Of a stretch of 64,000 bases of DNA, positions 30,462 through 38,704 are shown piece after piece. Under the pieces are notes generated by a model. The model saw nothing but the letters and a program-made list of their open reading frames with translations. It made no database searches and was not told the origin of the DNA. Source of the stretch: Lysinibacillus fusiformis (lineage in GTDB: Bacteria; Bacillota; Bacilli; Bacillales_A; Planococcaceae); NCBI RefSeq assembly GCF_003049525.1, contig NZ_PYWL01000001.1, positions 744,001 to 808,000 on the forward strand, given 5' to 3'. Position 1 is the stretch's first letter, and each line of letters begins with the position of its first letter. The translations under genes and the position numbers were made by a program.

Positions 30462-31663
30462 TTCAGTCCCCCTGTTTTCGGTACTTCAATCATGATTGCA
30501 TCGCCTTGCCCACCACCTGAACAAATGGCGGCAATGCCGATACCACCGCCTCGACGCTTTAATTCCTGAGCAAGCGTTAAAATAATTCGTGCTCCTGAAG
30601 CTCCGATTGGATGTCCTAAAGCAACTGCGCCACCATTAACATTAACCTTTTCTGCATCTAGATCAGCTAACTGCTTACTCACTAAAGCTACCGCTGCAAA
30701 GGCTTCATTAATTTCAAACAAATCAATATCTGCTAATGACTTATTCGTCTTTTTTAGCAGCTTATTAATGACCAGTCCTGGTGTTTGAGGGAAATTTTCT
30801 GGCTCAATCGCTAGCTCTTCATGACCTATAATTATTGCCAATGGTTCTCTACCTTCGCGTGTCGCACGTTCTTCATTCATGATTACGAGCGCACATGCTC
30901 CGTCATTTACGCCAGGTGCATTACCTGCAGTAATGGTACCGTCCTTATCAAAGGCTGGTTTGAGCTTTGCCAGTATTTCTAAAGAAGTGCCTGCTCTTGG
31001 TGCCTCATCCGTATTCACAACTAGTGGCTCACCTTTTCGTTGAGGAATCTCAACAGGAACGATTTCTTCTGCAAAATATCCTTTGTCCATCGCCGCTAGT
31101 GCACGTTCATGGCTACGAACTGACCAAGCATCCTGTTCCTCACGACTTAGCGAGAATTCTTTAGCTGTCGAGTTACCATAGCTGCCCATATGTGGTCTTG
31201 CTGGATCAAAAGCACATGTTAGACCGTCATAAAGCATGCCATCAACCATCGTTGAATCACCCATTCGTAAGCCCGTTCGACCATTTAACAAATAATATGG
31301 TGCATTAGACATGGACTCCATTCCACCAGCTACAATTACCTCTTCGTCCCCTAAACGAATCAGTTGATCTGCTAATGTCACTGCACGCATCCCCGACGCA
31401 CAGACTTTATTAATCGTTTCTGTTTTTACCCCTATTGGCAAATTAGCCTTTATGGCTGCTTGTCGAGAAGGAATTTGTCCCTGTCCCCCTTGTAAAACCG
31501 AGCCTAAAATTACCTCATCGACTTCATCAAGTCCCATATTGGCTTTCTCTAATGCACCCTTAATTGCAATGGCGCCTAAATCACTTGCATGTACTGCCGA
31601 TAAAGAACCACCAAATTTACCAAATGCCGTTCTTGCTCCTGCTAAAATTACAGCTCTATTCAA
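30458..31663 (-). CDS. mmgA: Acetyl-CoA C-acetyltransferase (thiolase)
   Basis: Thiolase cleaves 3-ketoacyl-CoA or condenses two acetyl-CoA. The protein of about 401 aa has the nucleophilic cysteine in [12 protein letters not shown], the [18 protein letters not shown] loop with its histidine, and the second active-site cysteine in [12 protein letters not shown]. The TTG at 31,663 has an AGGGG site 8 bases upstream and gives the family start [18 protein letters not shown]; a GTG three codons earlier abuts that site. Upstream lies a TGA-type palindromic operator. It heads the beta-oxidation run. Confidence 0.94.
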   Translation of the reverse strand: MNRAVILAGARTAFGKFGGSLSAVHASDLGAIAIKGALEKANMGLDEVDEVILGSVLQGGQGQIPSRQAAIKANLPIGVKTETINKVCASGMRAVTLADQLIRLGDEEVIVAGGMESMSNAPYYLLNGRTGLRMGDSTMVDGMLYDGLTCAFDPARPHMGSYGNSTAKEFSLSREEQDAWSVRSHERALAAMDKGYFAEEIVPVEIPQRKGEPLVVNTDEAPRAGTSLEILAKLKPAFDKDGTITAGNAPGVNDGACALVIMNEERATREGREPLAIIIGHEELAIEPENFPQTPGLVINKLLKKTNKSLADIDLFEINEAFAAVALVSKQLADLDAEKVNVNGGAVALGHPIGASGARIILTLAQELKRRGGGIGIAAICSGGGQGDAIMIEVPKTGGLK

Positions 31664-31715
31664 GTAAAACACCCCTTTTGTTTTACGTTCTCAATGAAGT
31701 AGTGAAGCATTTTAT

Positions 31716-31733
31716 TGACTGAACGCTCGCTCG
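31716..31733 (-). promoter_or_regulatory. Candidate TetR/FadR-type operator upstream of mmgA
   Basis: Read on the minus strand this 18-mer is CGAGCGAGCGTTCAGTCA, a 7-4-7 partial palindrome 53 bases upstream of the thiolase start. It matches the site upstream of fadF (34186–34203) at 15 of 18 positions and extends into shared flanking AA. The FadR box of B. subtilis is also 7-4-7 with TGAATGA arms. Confidence 0.5.
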
Positions 31734-31748
31734 ACTTCTATCGATGAA

Positions 31749-31778
31749 AAATGGGAGTTTTCATTTCAACTCCCATTT
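31749..31778 (-). terminator. Terminator after fadF
   Basis: An 11-bp perfect stem (31749–31759 with 31768–31778) with a following T run on the minus strand lies between fadF and the thiolase gene. It shows that they are separate transcripts. Confidence 0.8.
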
Positions 31779-31860
31779 CCATTTAATCTTATTCTACAAA
31801 ACAATTTTTTATTGTGCAATTTATATTTTTCAGATAACTAAAATATTTCTACAATAGCAA

Positions 31861-34080
31861 TCATTTTTCTGCGCTTATTTCACTATTCTCGTTTTGACTT
31901 GCATTTTCTACTGTCATCACAACTTCTTCTATAGTTTCTTCTACTTCCTCAGGAGAGTTGTCGACAACCTTTACTTTTTCCCCAAATACTGAACGCTCCA
32001 ATAACTCTGCTACATCGAATGTGCCAATCGAGTCTTCCACTTCTTTAGCCTTTGTACCATCCTCCAGCATTGTTAAGCAGTAAGGACAGCCAGATGAAAT
32101 AACTGATGCATTAGTTGCTAAAGCCTGTTCTGTACGAGCTACGTTAATGCGATTGCCGACATGCTCTTCCATCCACATGAGACCGCCACCGGCACCACAG
32201 CACATGGCTGTTTCTCGATTACGTTCCATTTCGACTAACTTCACTCCTGGAATGCCACGCAAAATTTCTCGTGGTGCATCATAGACATCATTGTAACGAC
32301 CTAAATAACATGAATCATGGAAAACAATTGTTTCATGTACCTCGTAATTTAATGCTAGACGATTTTCTTCAATTAACTGGTTTAATAATTCAGTATGATG
32401 ATATACTTCGCCTTTCCAACCAAAATCTTGGTACTCATTTTTAAAGATATTGTATGCATGAGGATCAATTGTAACAATTTTTTTCACGTCATTTTTAACG
32501 AACTCATCAATATTTGCTGTAGCAAGCTCTTGGAATAAAAATTCATTTCCTAAACGACGTGGCGTATCCCCAGAGTTCTTCTCTTTATTTCCTAAAATTG
32601 CAAACTTCACACCGGCTTCGTTTAACAGTCGACAGAATGCTAATGCAATTTTTTGAGATCGGTTATCAAATGCTCCCATTGACCCAACCCATAAAAGGTA
32701 TTCCATTTCCTCGCCAGACTTTTTCAATTCTTTTACTGTTGGGATATGGATTGTTGGGTCTAAATCACGCCAATTTTCTTTTTCTTTACGATTTAATCCC
32801 CAAGGATTTCCTTGTCTCTCGATATTTGTCATCGCGCGTTGCGCATCAGGATTTACTTTCCCCTCTGTCATTGTTAAATAACGACGTAAATCAATAATTT
32901 TATCAACATGCTCGTTCATTACTGGACATTGATCTTCACAGTTACGACAAGTCGTACAAGCCCAAATCTCTTCCTCTGTAATCACATCACCAATTAAAGA
33001 TGGACTGTAGATATCTTCAATCACTGCACCTTCAGCCCCAGCTGCCAGCGCAAGCTGATTACCCTTTGTATTGGCAAAGAATTGATAAGGTACCCAAGGC
33101 TTTTGCTTTGTGACAACAGCTCCTGTAAATGTTAAATGATCTCGTAATTTCACGATTAAATCCATAGGAGACAGCATTTTTCCTGTCCCTGTAGCTGGAC
33201 ACATGTTTGTACAACGTCCACATTCTACACAAGAATACAGATCGAGCATTTGTTTTTGTGTGAAGTCCTGTATGCGTCCCACCCCAATAGAAGGCATATC
33301 GTCTTCACTTTCAGCATTTTCTAATGCCTCAAAATCAATGGGTGTTAAAGTGCCTGTTCGGTCTAAACGATTCATGTAAACATTAAGCGGGCTTACAATT
33401 AAATGGAAATGTTTAGATTGTGGTACATACACAAGGAATGTTAATAGAATTAATAAATGTGCCCACCACATGACATAAAACACACCAGCAGCTACTGACG
33501 CAGGTAGGAAACCAAAAATAGTAGCAATACTAGAAGCTACTGGTTCTGTATAGGTTAATCCCTCTCCATGCCAAATTAATCCCATACCATTCGCAAGTAA
33601 CGTCGATACCATTAAGCCACCAATGAAAATTAATACAAGACCGTTTTTCCATCCACGCTTTAAACGTACTAGCTTTTCAACATAGCGGCGGTAAAATGCC
33701 CAGACAACCGCTACCAAAATCATTAAGACCACAAGTTCTTGGAAGAATGTAAATACACCATAGAAAATACCAAGCGGTAAATGTGAGCCTGGTGCTAATC
33801 CTTTCCAAATTAAATCAATCGCCCCTAGCTGTACCATTAAAAATCCATAGAAAAACATTACATGGATTAAACCACTCTTTGGATCTTTTAATAGCTTGTT
33901 TTGGCCAAATACATTGACCATAATATAGCGAAGACGTTCTTTTACACTTTCATCAAACTCAACCTTTTTCCCCAATTGCACATACTTATAGCGTGTTTTC
34001 AACAGATAGAAGAACAATCCTACTGCATAAAGTACAACCACGACTGTTAAGACAATGTTAGCAATTAATAATGGACTCAT
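31861..34080 (-). CDS. fadF: FadF-like membrane Fe-S oxidoreductase
   Basis: This 739-aa protein has an N-terminal membrane domain of about five to six helices (about 1–240), two 4Fe-4S ferredoxin motifs (CVECGRCTNMCPATG and CTTCRNCEDQCPVM), and two CCG-type cysteine-rich domains (FHDSCYLGRYN…MCCGAGGG…SSGCPYC). The layout matches B. subtilis FadF (YwjF) and the HdrD family. It probably passes electrons from acyl-CoA dehydrogenase and electron transfer flavoprotein to quinone. The acidic tail (about 705–739) is low complexity. A FadR-type operator is upstream. Confidence 0.9.
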   Translation of the reverse strand: MSPLLIANIVLTVVVVLYAVGLFFYLLKTRYKYVQLGKKVEFDESVKERLRYIMVNVFGQNKLLKDPKSGLIHVMFFYGFLMVQLGAIDLIWKGLAPGSHLPLGIFYGVFTFFQELVVLMILVAVVWAFYRRYVEKLVRLKRGWKNGLVLIFIGGLMVSTLLANGMGLIWHGEGLTYTEPVASSIATIFGFLPASVAAGVFYVMWWAHLLILLTFLVYVPQSKHFHLIVSPLNVYMNRLDRTGTLTPIDFEALENAESEDDMPSIGVGRIQDFTQKQMLDLYSCVECGRCTNMCPATGTGKMLSPMDLIVKLRDHLTFTGAVVTKQKPWVPYQFFANTKGNQLALAAGAEGAVIEDIYSPSLIGDVITEEEIWACTTCRNCEDQCPVMNEHVDKIIDLRRYLTMTEGKVNPDAQRAMTNIERQGNPWGLNRKEKENWRDLDPTIHIPTVKELKKSGEEMEYLLWVGSMGAFDNRSQKIALAFCRLLNEAGVKFAILGNKEKNSGDTPRRLGNEFLFQELATANIDEFVKNDVKKIVTIDPHAYNIFKNEYQDFGWKGEVYHHTELLNQLIEENRLALNYEVHETIVFHDSCYLGRYNDVYDAPREILRGIPGVKLVEMERNRETAMCCGAGGGLMWMEEHVGNRINVARTEQALATNASVISSGCPYCLTMLEDGTKAKEVEDSIGTFDVAELLERSVFGEKVKVVDNSPEEVEETIEEVVMTVENASQNENSEISAEK

Positions 34081-34185
34081 GGTTGGTCCCCCCTCGTTTG
34101 TCGTAATTTTTCTCTCTTTGTGATAAATTTGCTAGCTCATACGGAAATGTTCATCACTTCGATATTATATTCCTATTCTAATAAA

Positions 34186-34203
34186 TGAGTGAGCATTCAG
34201 TCA
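34186..34203 (-). promoter_or_regulatory. Candidate TetR/FadR-type operator upstream of fadF
   Basis: TGAGTGAGCATTCAGTCA is a palindrome of 7-4-7 layout with arms matching at 6 of 7 positions, 106 bases upstream of fadF. A near copy is upstream of the thiolase gene. Shared control by the TetR protein at 26.5 kb is inferred. Confidence 0.55.
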
Positions 34204-34260
34204 ACATAAAACGGAAATATTTCTGATAATTTTATATTCTTACATTTTACAAGAAAAAAA

Positions 34261-34286
34261 GCCACCCTGAATTTTTTCAAAGTAGC
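34261..34286 (-). terminator. Terminator after pduO
   Basis: GCCACCCTGAA (34261–34271) pairs with TTCAAAGTAGC (34276–34286), allowing G-T pairs, and is followed by seven T residues on the minus strand. It closes the cobalamin operon. Confidence 0.7.
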
Positions 34287-34315
34287 ATTTTTTACTTTCT
34301 GTAGAAAACTAAATT

Positions 34316-34888
34316 TTATTTTTTAAAAACATTTCCACTGCGAATATATTCAACATCCGCAACATGTAATCGAGCATTTACTACTCGTGCAGCTGCAAAT
34401 AAATAATCTGATAATCGATTTAAATATTTTTGTACAACTTTTGGCACATCTTCAACTTCTTTCATAAGTGTCACCATTTCACGCTCTGCTCGCCGAGCAA
34501 CCGTACGCGCAATGTGTAAAGTTGCAGCTGCTGGTGCCCCTCCTGGCAAAATAAAACGTTGTAATGGTGGCGCTTCATCTGAAAGTGCATCAATACGAGC
34601 CTCTAGCACCTCAATTGGTTGTTCAGTTAGCTTATAATGTCGTTCTTTCATCACGTTGGCTAGATCACCACCGGCATCGAATAGTTCATGTTGAATAGTT
34701 TCTAAATCCGTTAAAATATCCTTGAAAAGTGCTGGATCTAATTCACTTACAGCTTTACCAATAAAAGAATTTAATTCATCAATAGCCCCATACGTTTCAA
34801 CACGTAAACTATCTTTATCAACGCGTCCTCCTATAAGACTTGTTTTACCCGTATCCCCTGTTTTTGTGTACAGCTTCATTTCGCTCAT
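34316..34888 (-). CDS. pduO: Cob(I)alamin adenosyltransferase, PduO type
   Basis: PduO transfers the adenosyl group of ATP to cob(I)alamin to make adenosylcobalamin. The 190-aa protein has the N-terminal ATP-binding TKTGDTGKTSLIGG motif, LETIQHELFDAGGDLA and RFILPGGAPAAATLHIARTVARRAER, all diagnostic of the trimeric PduO family. It is the last gene of the riboswitch-controlled B12 uptake operon, 3 bases after the btuD–cbiZ gene. The product is the cofactor of IcmF encoded 8 kb away. Confidence 0.95.
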   Translation of the reverse strand: MSEMKLYTKTGDTGKTSLIGGRVDKDSLRVETYGAIDELNSFIGKAVSELDPALFKDILTDLETIQHELFDAGGDLANVMKERHYKLTEQPIEVLEARIDALSDEAPPLQRFILPGGAPAAATLHIARTVARRAEREMVTLMKEVEDVPKVVQKYLNRLSDYLFAAARVVNARLHVADVEYIRSGNVFKK

Positions 34889-34891
34889 CTC

Positions 34892-36352
34892 CTAAAATTG
34901 ATTTTTGTAATTTCTGATAGCCTGAACCGTAGTTTCAAAAACACCCTTTGCAATCATTTTACCAACTTCCGTAATGGGACCACCATATAACATTTCTGTC
35001 CCTTTTTGAGTTGCTGCAATTAAAAGGCTATCTGTAGCAGTACCTGTAGCAATTGTTCCACTACGCTCATCACGAATATTTTCTGATTGCATAGCCTTCG
35101 TTTTCGCTTCTGTAGCTGTCATCATGGCCTGAAAAAATGCTTCCTCCGATAAACAGCCGTTGATAATTACCCATGTATTAATAGTACCAATATATGGTTC
35201 ATCCTGCCTTTCGTGCACACGAGATACATCTACTGCATTCCCTACACCAGCAGTAACAGCTACTATCACACTGCCAAATGGTGCAGGTAACTCATTGATC
35301 GCCACAAGAGCTGTTGGCACTGCTGTCAGCATGACAACTGTATTCGTAGGCGAAAAATGGCCTCTTTGCAAAAATTCATTAACCTCTCTCTTTACATCAC
35401 TAATCACATAATCACTAGGAACAGAGCGGTTTAACAAGCAATTATGCCACCCAATTCCAGGGTTATGGACAGCAGAGGATACAGTTTTTATAGGAATCTC
35501 TGACTGGAGCTGAATAAACTGTTCCGTTATTATAAAATGTTCTTTTTTTATTACAGCGCGCTGTTGATAGTCGCTTGCTGCAGGCATCATCGTAATTTGT
35601 GGTTTAGGTATTTCTGGATGAGCATAAGTAGCTACTCGTGCTTGATAAATTTCTTCTATCTGAGAAGCAATTAATACTTCATGTGGTGCCCCAAAAGCTC
35701 TCATTTGTCCACTTTCCATGAGCAATAATTCATCACAATAGAGAGAGGCTAAATTCATATCATGTAATACCATCACTACCGTTAAACCACACTCTACAGC
35801 TTCCTTCCGCACCATATCTAAAATTTGCCGCTGATGGGCAATGTCTAAATGATTTGTCGGCTCATCTAGCAGTAAAATTTCCGCAGTTTGAGCAAGGGCC
35901 TGTGCAACAAAAACTCTTTGCTGTTCGCCACCCGATAAAAATTCCATCGGTGTATGCTCATAACGTTTTATGCCTGTTTGTAGCATTGCATGTTGAACCG
36001 CTTGCTCATCTTGCTCAGACCAACTTGAAAAAAAACCTGATTGATGTGGATAACGTCCAAGCGAAATAGCCTCTCTAACACTGTTTGAAAAAGCATTCGC
36101 ATGGAGCTGTGGTAAAACAGCCATTTTTTTTGCTAAAGCACGGGCATTGTAGGAAAGAATGCTTTGTCCATCAATAGAAATCGTGCCCTCAACTGCTGGT
36201 AGAATACCACTCATTACCTTTAATAATGTTGATTTCCCACTACCATTTGGCCCTAAAATGCCAAGAATCTTTCCTTTTTCAACTGTAAAGCTTATATCCT
36301 TGACGATCGGTACGTCTTCATAACCACCTGATAGATGTTCAACAACAATCAC
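34892..36352 (-). CDS. Cobamide ABC transporter ATPase fused to CbiZ amidohydrolase
   Basis: This 486-aa fusion joins a BtuD-type ATPase (about 1–245; GPNGSGKST, LSGGEQQRVFVAQAL, ILLLDEPTNHLD) to a CbiZ domain (about 275–486; HNPGIGWHNCLLNRSVPSDY, VTAGVGNAVDVSR, INGCLSEEAFFQAM, TGTATDSLLIAA). CbiZ removes the lower-ligand loop of imported cobamides to give cobyric acid, which allows remodelling. The fusion puts import energy and the first remodelling step in one polypeptide. Its start overlaps the btuC stop by 4 bases. Full cobamide assembly genes are not in the window. Confidence 0.92.
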   Translation of the reverse strand: MIVVEHLSGGYEDVPIVKDISFTVEKGKILGILGPNGSGKSTLLKVMSGILPAVEGTISIDGQSILSYNARALAKKMAVLPQLHANAFSNSVREAISLGRYPHQSGFFSSWSEQDEQAVQHAMLQTGIKRYEHTPMEFLSGGEQQRVFVAQALAQTAEILLLDEPTNHLDIAHQRQILDMVRKEAVECGLTVVMVLHDMNLASLYCDELLLMESGQMRAFGAPHEVLIASQIEEIYQARVATYAHPEIPKPQITMMPAASDYQQRAVIKKEHFIITEQFIQLQSEIPIKTVSSAVHNPGIGWHNCLLNRSVPSDYVISDVKREVNEFLQRGHFSPTNTVVMLTAVPTALVAINELPAPFGSVIVAVTAGVGNAVDVSRVHERQDEPYIGTINTWVIINGCLSEEAFFQAMMTATEAKTKAMQSENIRDERSGTIATGTATDSLLIAATQKGTEMLYGGPITEVGKMIAKGVFETTVQAIRNYKNQF

Positions 36353-37350
36353 GCCCGTACCCCCTTGCCTCTTCGTTGCTTATAAAAAATATAGGAAAAA
36401 ACAGGCGCTCCAATAAATGCCGTAATGACACCAATGGGCAGTTCCCTTGGCAAGATGATGGTTCTTGCAACTAAATCACAAATAATAAGTAATGTTGCCC
36501 CATTAAAAAATGATAATGGGAGTAAATGACGGTGATCAGAGCCCCAAATCATTCTTGTCATATGTGGTACAACTAACCCTACAAAGCCAATTGTGCCTGA
36601 AACAGCAACTGCTGCTCCAGTTAGCATGGAGCCACCTACTAAAATCAAATACTTACTTTTCTTTACATTGACACCTAAATGCTTCGCTCTTTCTTCCCCA
36701 TATAACAGAACATTAAGCTCACGTCTCTGAGTCCACAGCATAAGGGAACCAACAATGACAAATGGAATAATCATTTGAACATATGGCCAACCACGCATAG
36801 AAACAGAACCGAGTAGCCAGCCGATTACTTGGCGTAGCTCCTCTCCCGATAAAGCAATCATTAACGAGATTAACGATCCTAAAAATGAACTAAAGATAAC
36901 TCCTGTTAAAATCAGTGTTTCCATCTTTAAAGAACGGTCTACTACTCTAGCAAAGCTCATCACAATCACCATTGTAATAATTGCGCCTATCATGCTAAAG
37001 GTAGGTAAGGCATACAAGCCTACAACAGGTATAGAAATATTAAAAAAAATTGTCATGACTGCGCCGACAGAAGCACCAGATGAAATACCTAATGTATATG
37101 GATCTGCTAATGGATTTTTGAGCAAGCCTTGGAAAGCCGCTCCCGCAATGGCGAGAGAAGCTCCTACTAGCCCCGCTAAAAGCACACGGGGCAACCGAAT
37201 TTTCCAAAAGATATTGGCAGCTGTTTCATCAACTGACTGATTCCACAGCACTTCTATCGGAATATGAACAGAGCCTATAGCTACGCCACACCAGATGCTA
37301 ATGATAAGAAGCGTACATGTTAATACATAGGCTGTTGCTATTTTTTTCAC
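36349..37350 (-). CDS. btuC: Cobalamin ABC transporter permease
   Basis: This is the FecCD/BtuC-family membrane subunit, 333 aa with about ten hydrophobic segments. It shows FWKIRLPRVLLAGLVGASLAIAGAAFQG and SGTIGFVGLVVPHMTRMIWG. It works with BtuF (bound vitamin B12) and the downstream ATPase. Both ends overlap neighbouring genes by 4 bases, so the operon is tightly coupled. The B12 riboswitch upstream of btuF sets the substrate as cobalamin rather than siderophore. Confidence 0.92.
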   Translation of the reverse strand: MKKIATAYVLTCTLLIISIWCGVAIGSVHIPIEVLWNQSVDETAANIFWKIRLPRVLLAGLVGASLAIAGAAFQGLLKNPLADPYTLGISSGASVGAVMTIFFNISIPVVGLYALPTFSMIGAIITMVIVMSFARVVDRSLKMETLILTGVIFSSFLGSLISLMIALSGEELRQVIGWLLGSVSMRGWPYVQMIIPFVIVGSLMLWTQRRELNVLLYGEERAKHLGVNVKKSKYLILVGGSMLTGAAVAVSGTIGFVGLVVPHMTRMIWGSDHRHLLPLSFFNGATLLIICDLVARTIILPRELPIGVITAFIGAPVFSYIFYKQRRGKGVRA

Positions 37351-38318
37351 TTAAATACCTCAGGGTAGATAGCTTTTGCTAATTCCTCAAGGCCATCCGC
37401 TAAACGTGGTCCCTGACGGCTTGTTGTGCTTTCATCTACTTGCACAATAGCATTATTTTTCACTGCATTAATTGTATCGAAACCAGCACGCTTTGGTATT
37501 TTTGTTAAAATATCAGGTACATAACTATATGTCACCACGATGACATCTGGATTTTTTGTGATAATTTGTTCTGCACCAATTTCATACCAATTATCACCGT
37601 CTGCTGCTACATTTTTTGCATGGATCATCTCCAGCATTGCGTTCATAAATGTGCCTTGACCAGCTGTATAAACATTAGGTTCATCAGAGGCTTCTACAAA
37701 AACGTTCTTAGGTTCAACGTCTTTCACTTTCCCCTGAACCTCTTCCACTTTCGCCTTCATGTCAGCAATGATTTTTTCAGCTTCTGGTAATTTCCCTGTA
37801 GCACGCCCAAGCTGTTCAATCGTTGTATAGGTTTCATTAAAATCTTGGGCATTTTTTACAACAAATACTTTCACGCCCGCAGATTCTAGCTGTGCTATGG
37901 CTGATTCCGAAAGAGACATGCTAGATTCATGTGCAAAAACGATATCTGGCTTTAAGGCAATAATTTGTTCAATATTGTACTCCATGCCACCAACCTTATC
38001 CTTTTCAACTACCTCTGGTGGATAATCGTCGTTGTCTGTAACCCCTACGATTTCATCCTTTAAACCTAGGCCAAACAATATTTCTGTATTACTTGGAATA
38101 AGTGACACTATTTTCTTAGGAGGAGCCTCTAGTGTAATACCCTTCCCAATAGCATCCGTTATAGTCATAGGGAATGTTGCTTCTTCCGCCTTAGATGTTT
38201 CTTGTTGTGTTTGCTCTTCTGTAGGTGTGGAATTGTCTTTTTGCGCCTCTTGTCCACAAGCTGCTAGCAACCCTATCGTTAAAAATGCCGATACCCCTAT
38301 TTTCCAAAATTTCTTCAT
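37347..38318 (-). CDS. btuF: Cobalamin-binding lipoprotein
   Basis: This extracellular substrate-binding lipoprotein captures corrinoids for BtuC. The 323-aa protein starts MKKFWKIGVSAFLTIGLLAACG with the lipobox LLAAC, a Gln/Glu/Thr-rich linker, and a PBP domain with KIVSLIPSNTEILFGLGL and GVTDNDDYPPEV. The ATG at 38,318 has GGAGG 8 bases upstream. The frame extends 49 codons further upstream, but that part overlaps the riboswitch terminator and is untranslated leader. Confidence 0.93.
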   Translation of the reverse strand: MKKFWKIGVSAFLTIGLLAACGQEAQKDNSTPTEEQTQQETSKAEEATFPMTITDAIGKGITLEAPPKKIVSLIPSNTEILFGLGLKDEIVGVTDNDDYPPEVVEKDKVGGMEYNIEQIIALKPDIVFAHESSMSLSESAIAQLESAGVKVFVVKNAQDFNETYTTIEQLGRATGKLPEAEKIIADMKAKVEEVQGKVKDVEPKNVFVEASDEPNVYTAGQGTFMNAMLEMIHAKNVAADGDNWYEIGAEQIITKNPDVIVVTYSYVPDILTKIPKRAGFDTINAVKNNAIVQVDESTTSRQGPRLADGLEELAKAIYPEVFK

Positions 38319-38378
38319 GTGAATCCTCCTTCGTTGATTTGTGCGTTCATGTGTTAGAAGTATTCCTCCATCAAAATA

Positions 38379-38407
38379 AGACCCCTCATCTTCGAATGAT
38401 GAGGGGT
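38379..38407 (-). terminator. Riboswitch expression-platform terminator
   Basis: A perfect 11-bp GC-rich stem (38379–38389 with 38397–38407) is followed by TTATTTT on the minus strand, between the cobalamin aptamer and btuF. It is the likely ligand-controlled terminator. Confidence 0.85.
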
Positions 38408-38469
38408 CAAAATCGCACCAAAAAACTGATACAAAATCCACCATCCTATCCTCGTAGGCTGTCATGTCT

Positions 38470-38630
38470 ATGCTATAAAGGCAGGTCTCCTGGCTTGTGC
38501 TCAGTACGTTTTTTCAAGCCTTCCCGAAATCTTCAGTGGCATCATTTGAAAAAACTCACACTTACAGTGGCGGGACCGCATCGGAATTACACCGATTTCC
38601 CTTTTCACTTTACTTAAGTAAAGAACCTTT
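38470..38630 (-). promoter_or_regulatory. Cobalamin riboswitch
   Basis: On the minus strand the conserved B12 aptamer elements are present in order: AAAGGGAAxxxGGTG near 38,600, CGGTCCCGCCACTGT, TGCCACTG, GGGAAGGC, and the B12 box AAGCCAGGAGACCTGCC (38496–38480). It lies upstream of btuF–btuC–btuD/cbiZ–pduO, with an intrinsic terminator between aptamer and first gene. Adenosylcobalamin should stop transcription. Confidence 0.95.
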
Positions 38631-38670
38631 ATAATATTCAGTTGATTTTATTATACATGAAATTAAAAAA

Positions 38671-38694
38671 AGTCGCCTCTATATCAAGGCGACT
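38671..38694 (-). terminator. Terminator after the acyl-CoA dehydrogenase operon
   Basis: A perfect 8-bp stem AGTCGCCT/AGGCGACT (38671–38678 with 38687–38694) is followed by seven T residues on the minus strand. Confidence 0.85.
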
Positions 38695-38704
38695 CCAAAG
38701 GTTA

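Noticed and set aside
37347-38465. btuF start 49 codons upstream
   Set aside because: That extension runs through the riboswitch terminator and has no ribosome binding site. The lipoprotein signal starts at 38,318.
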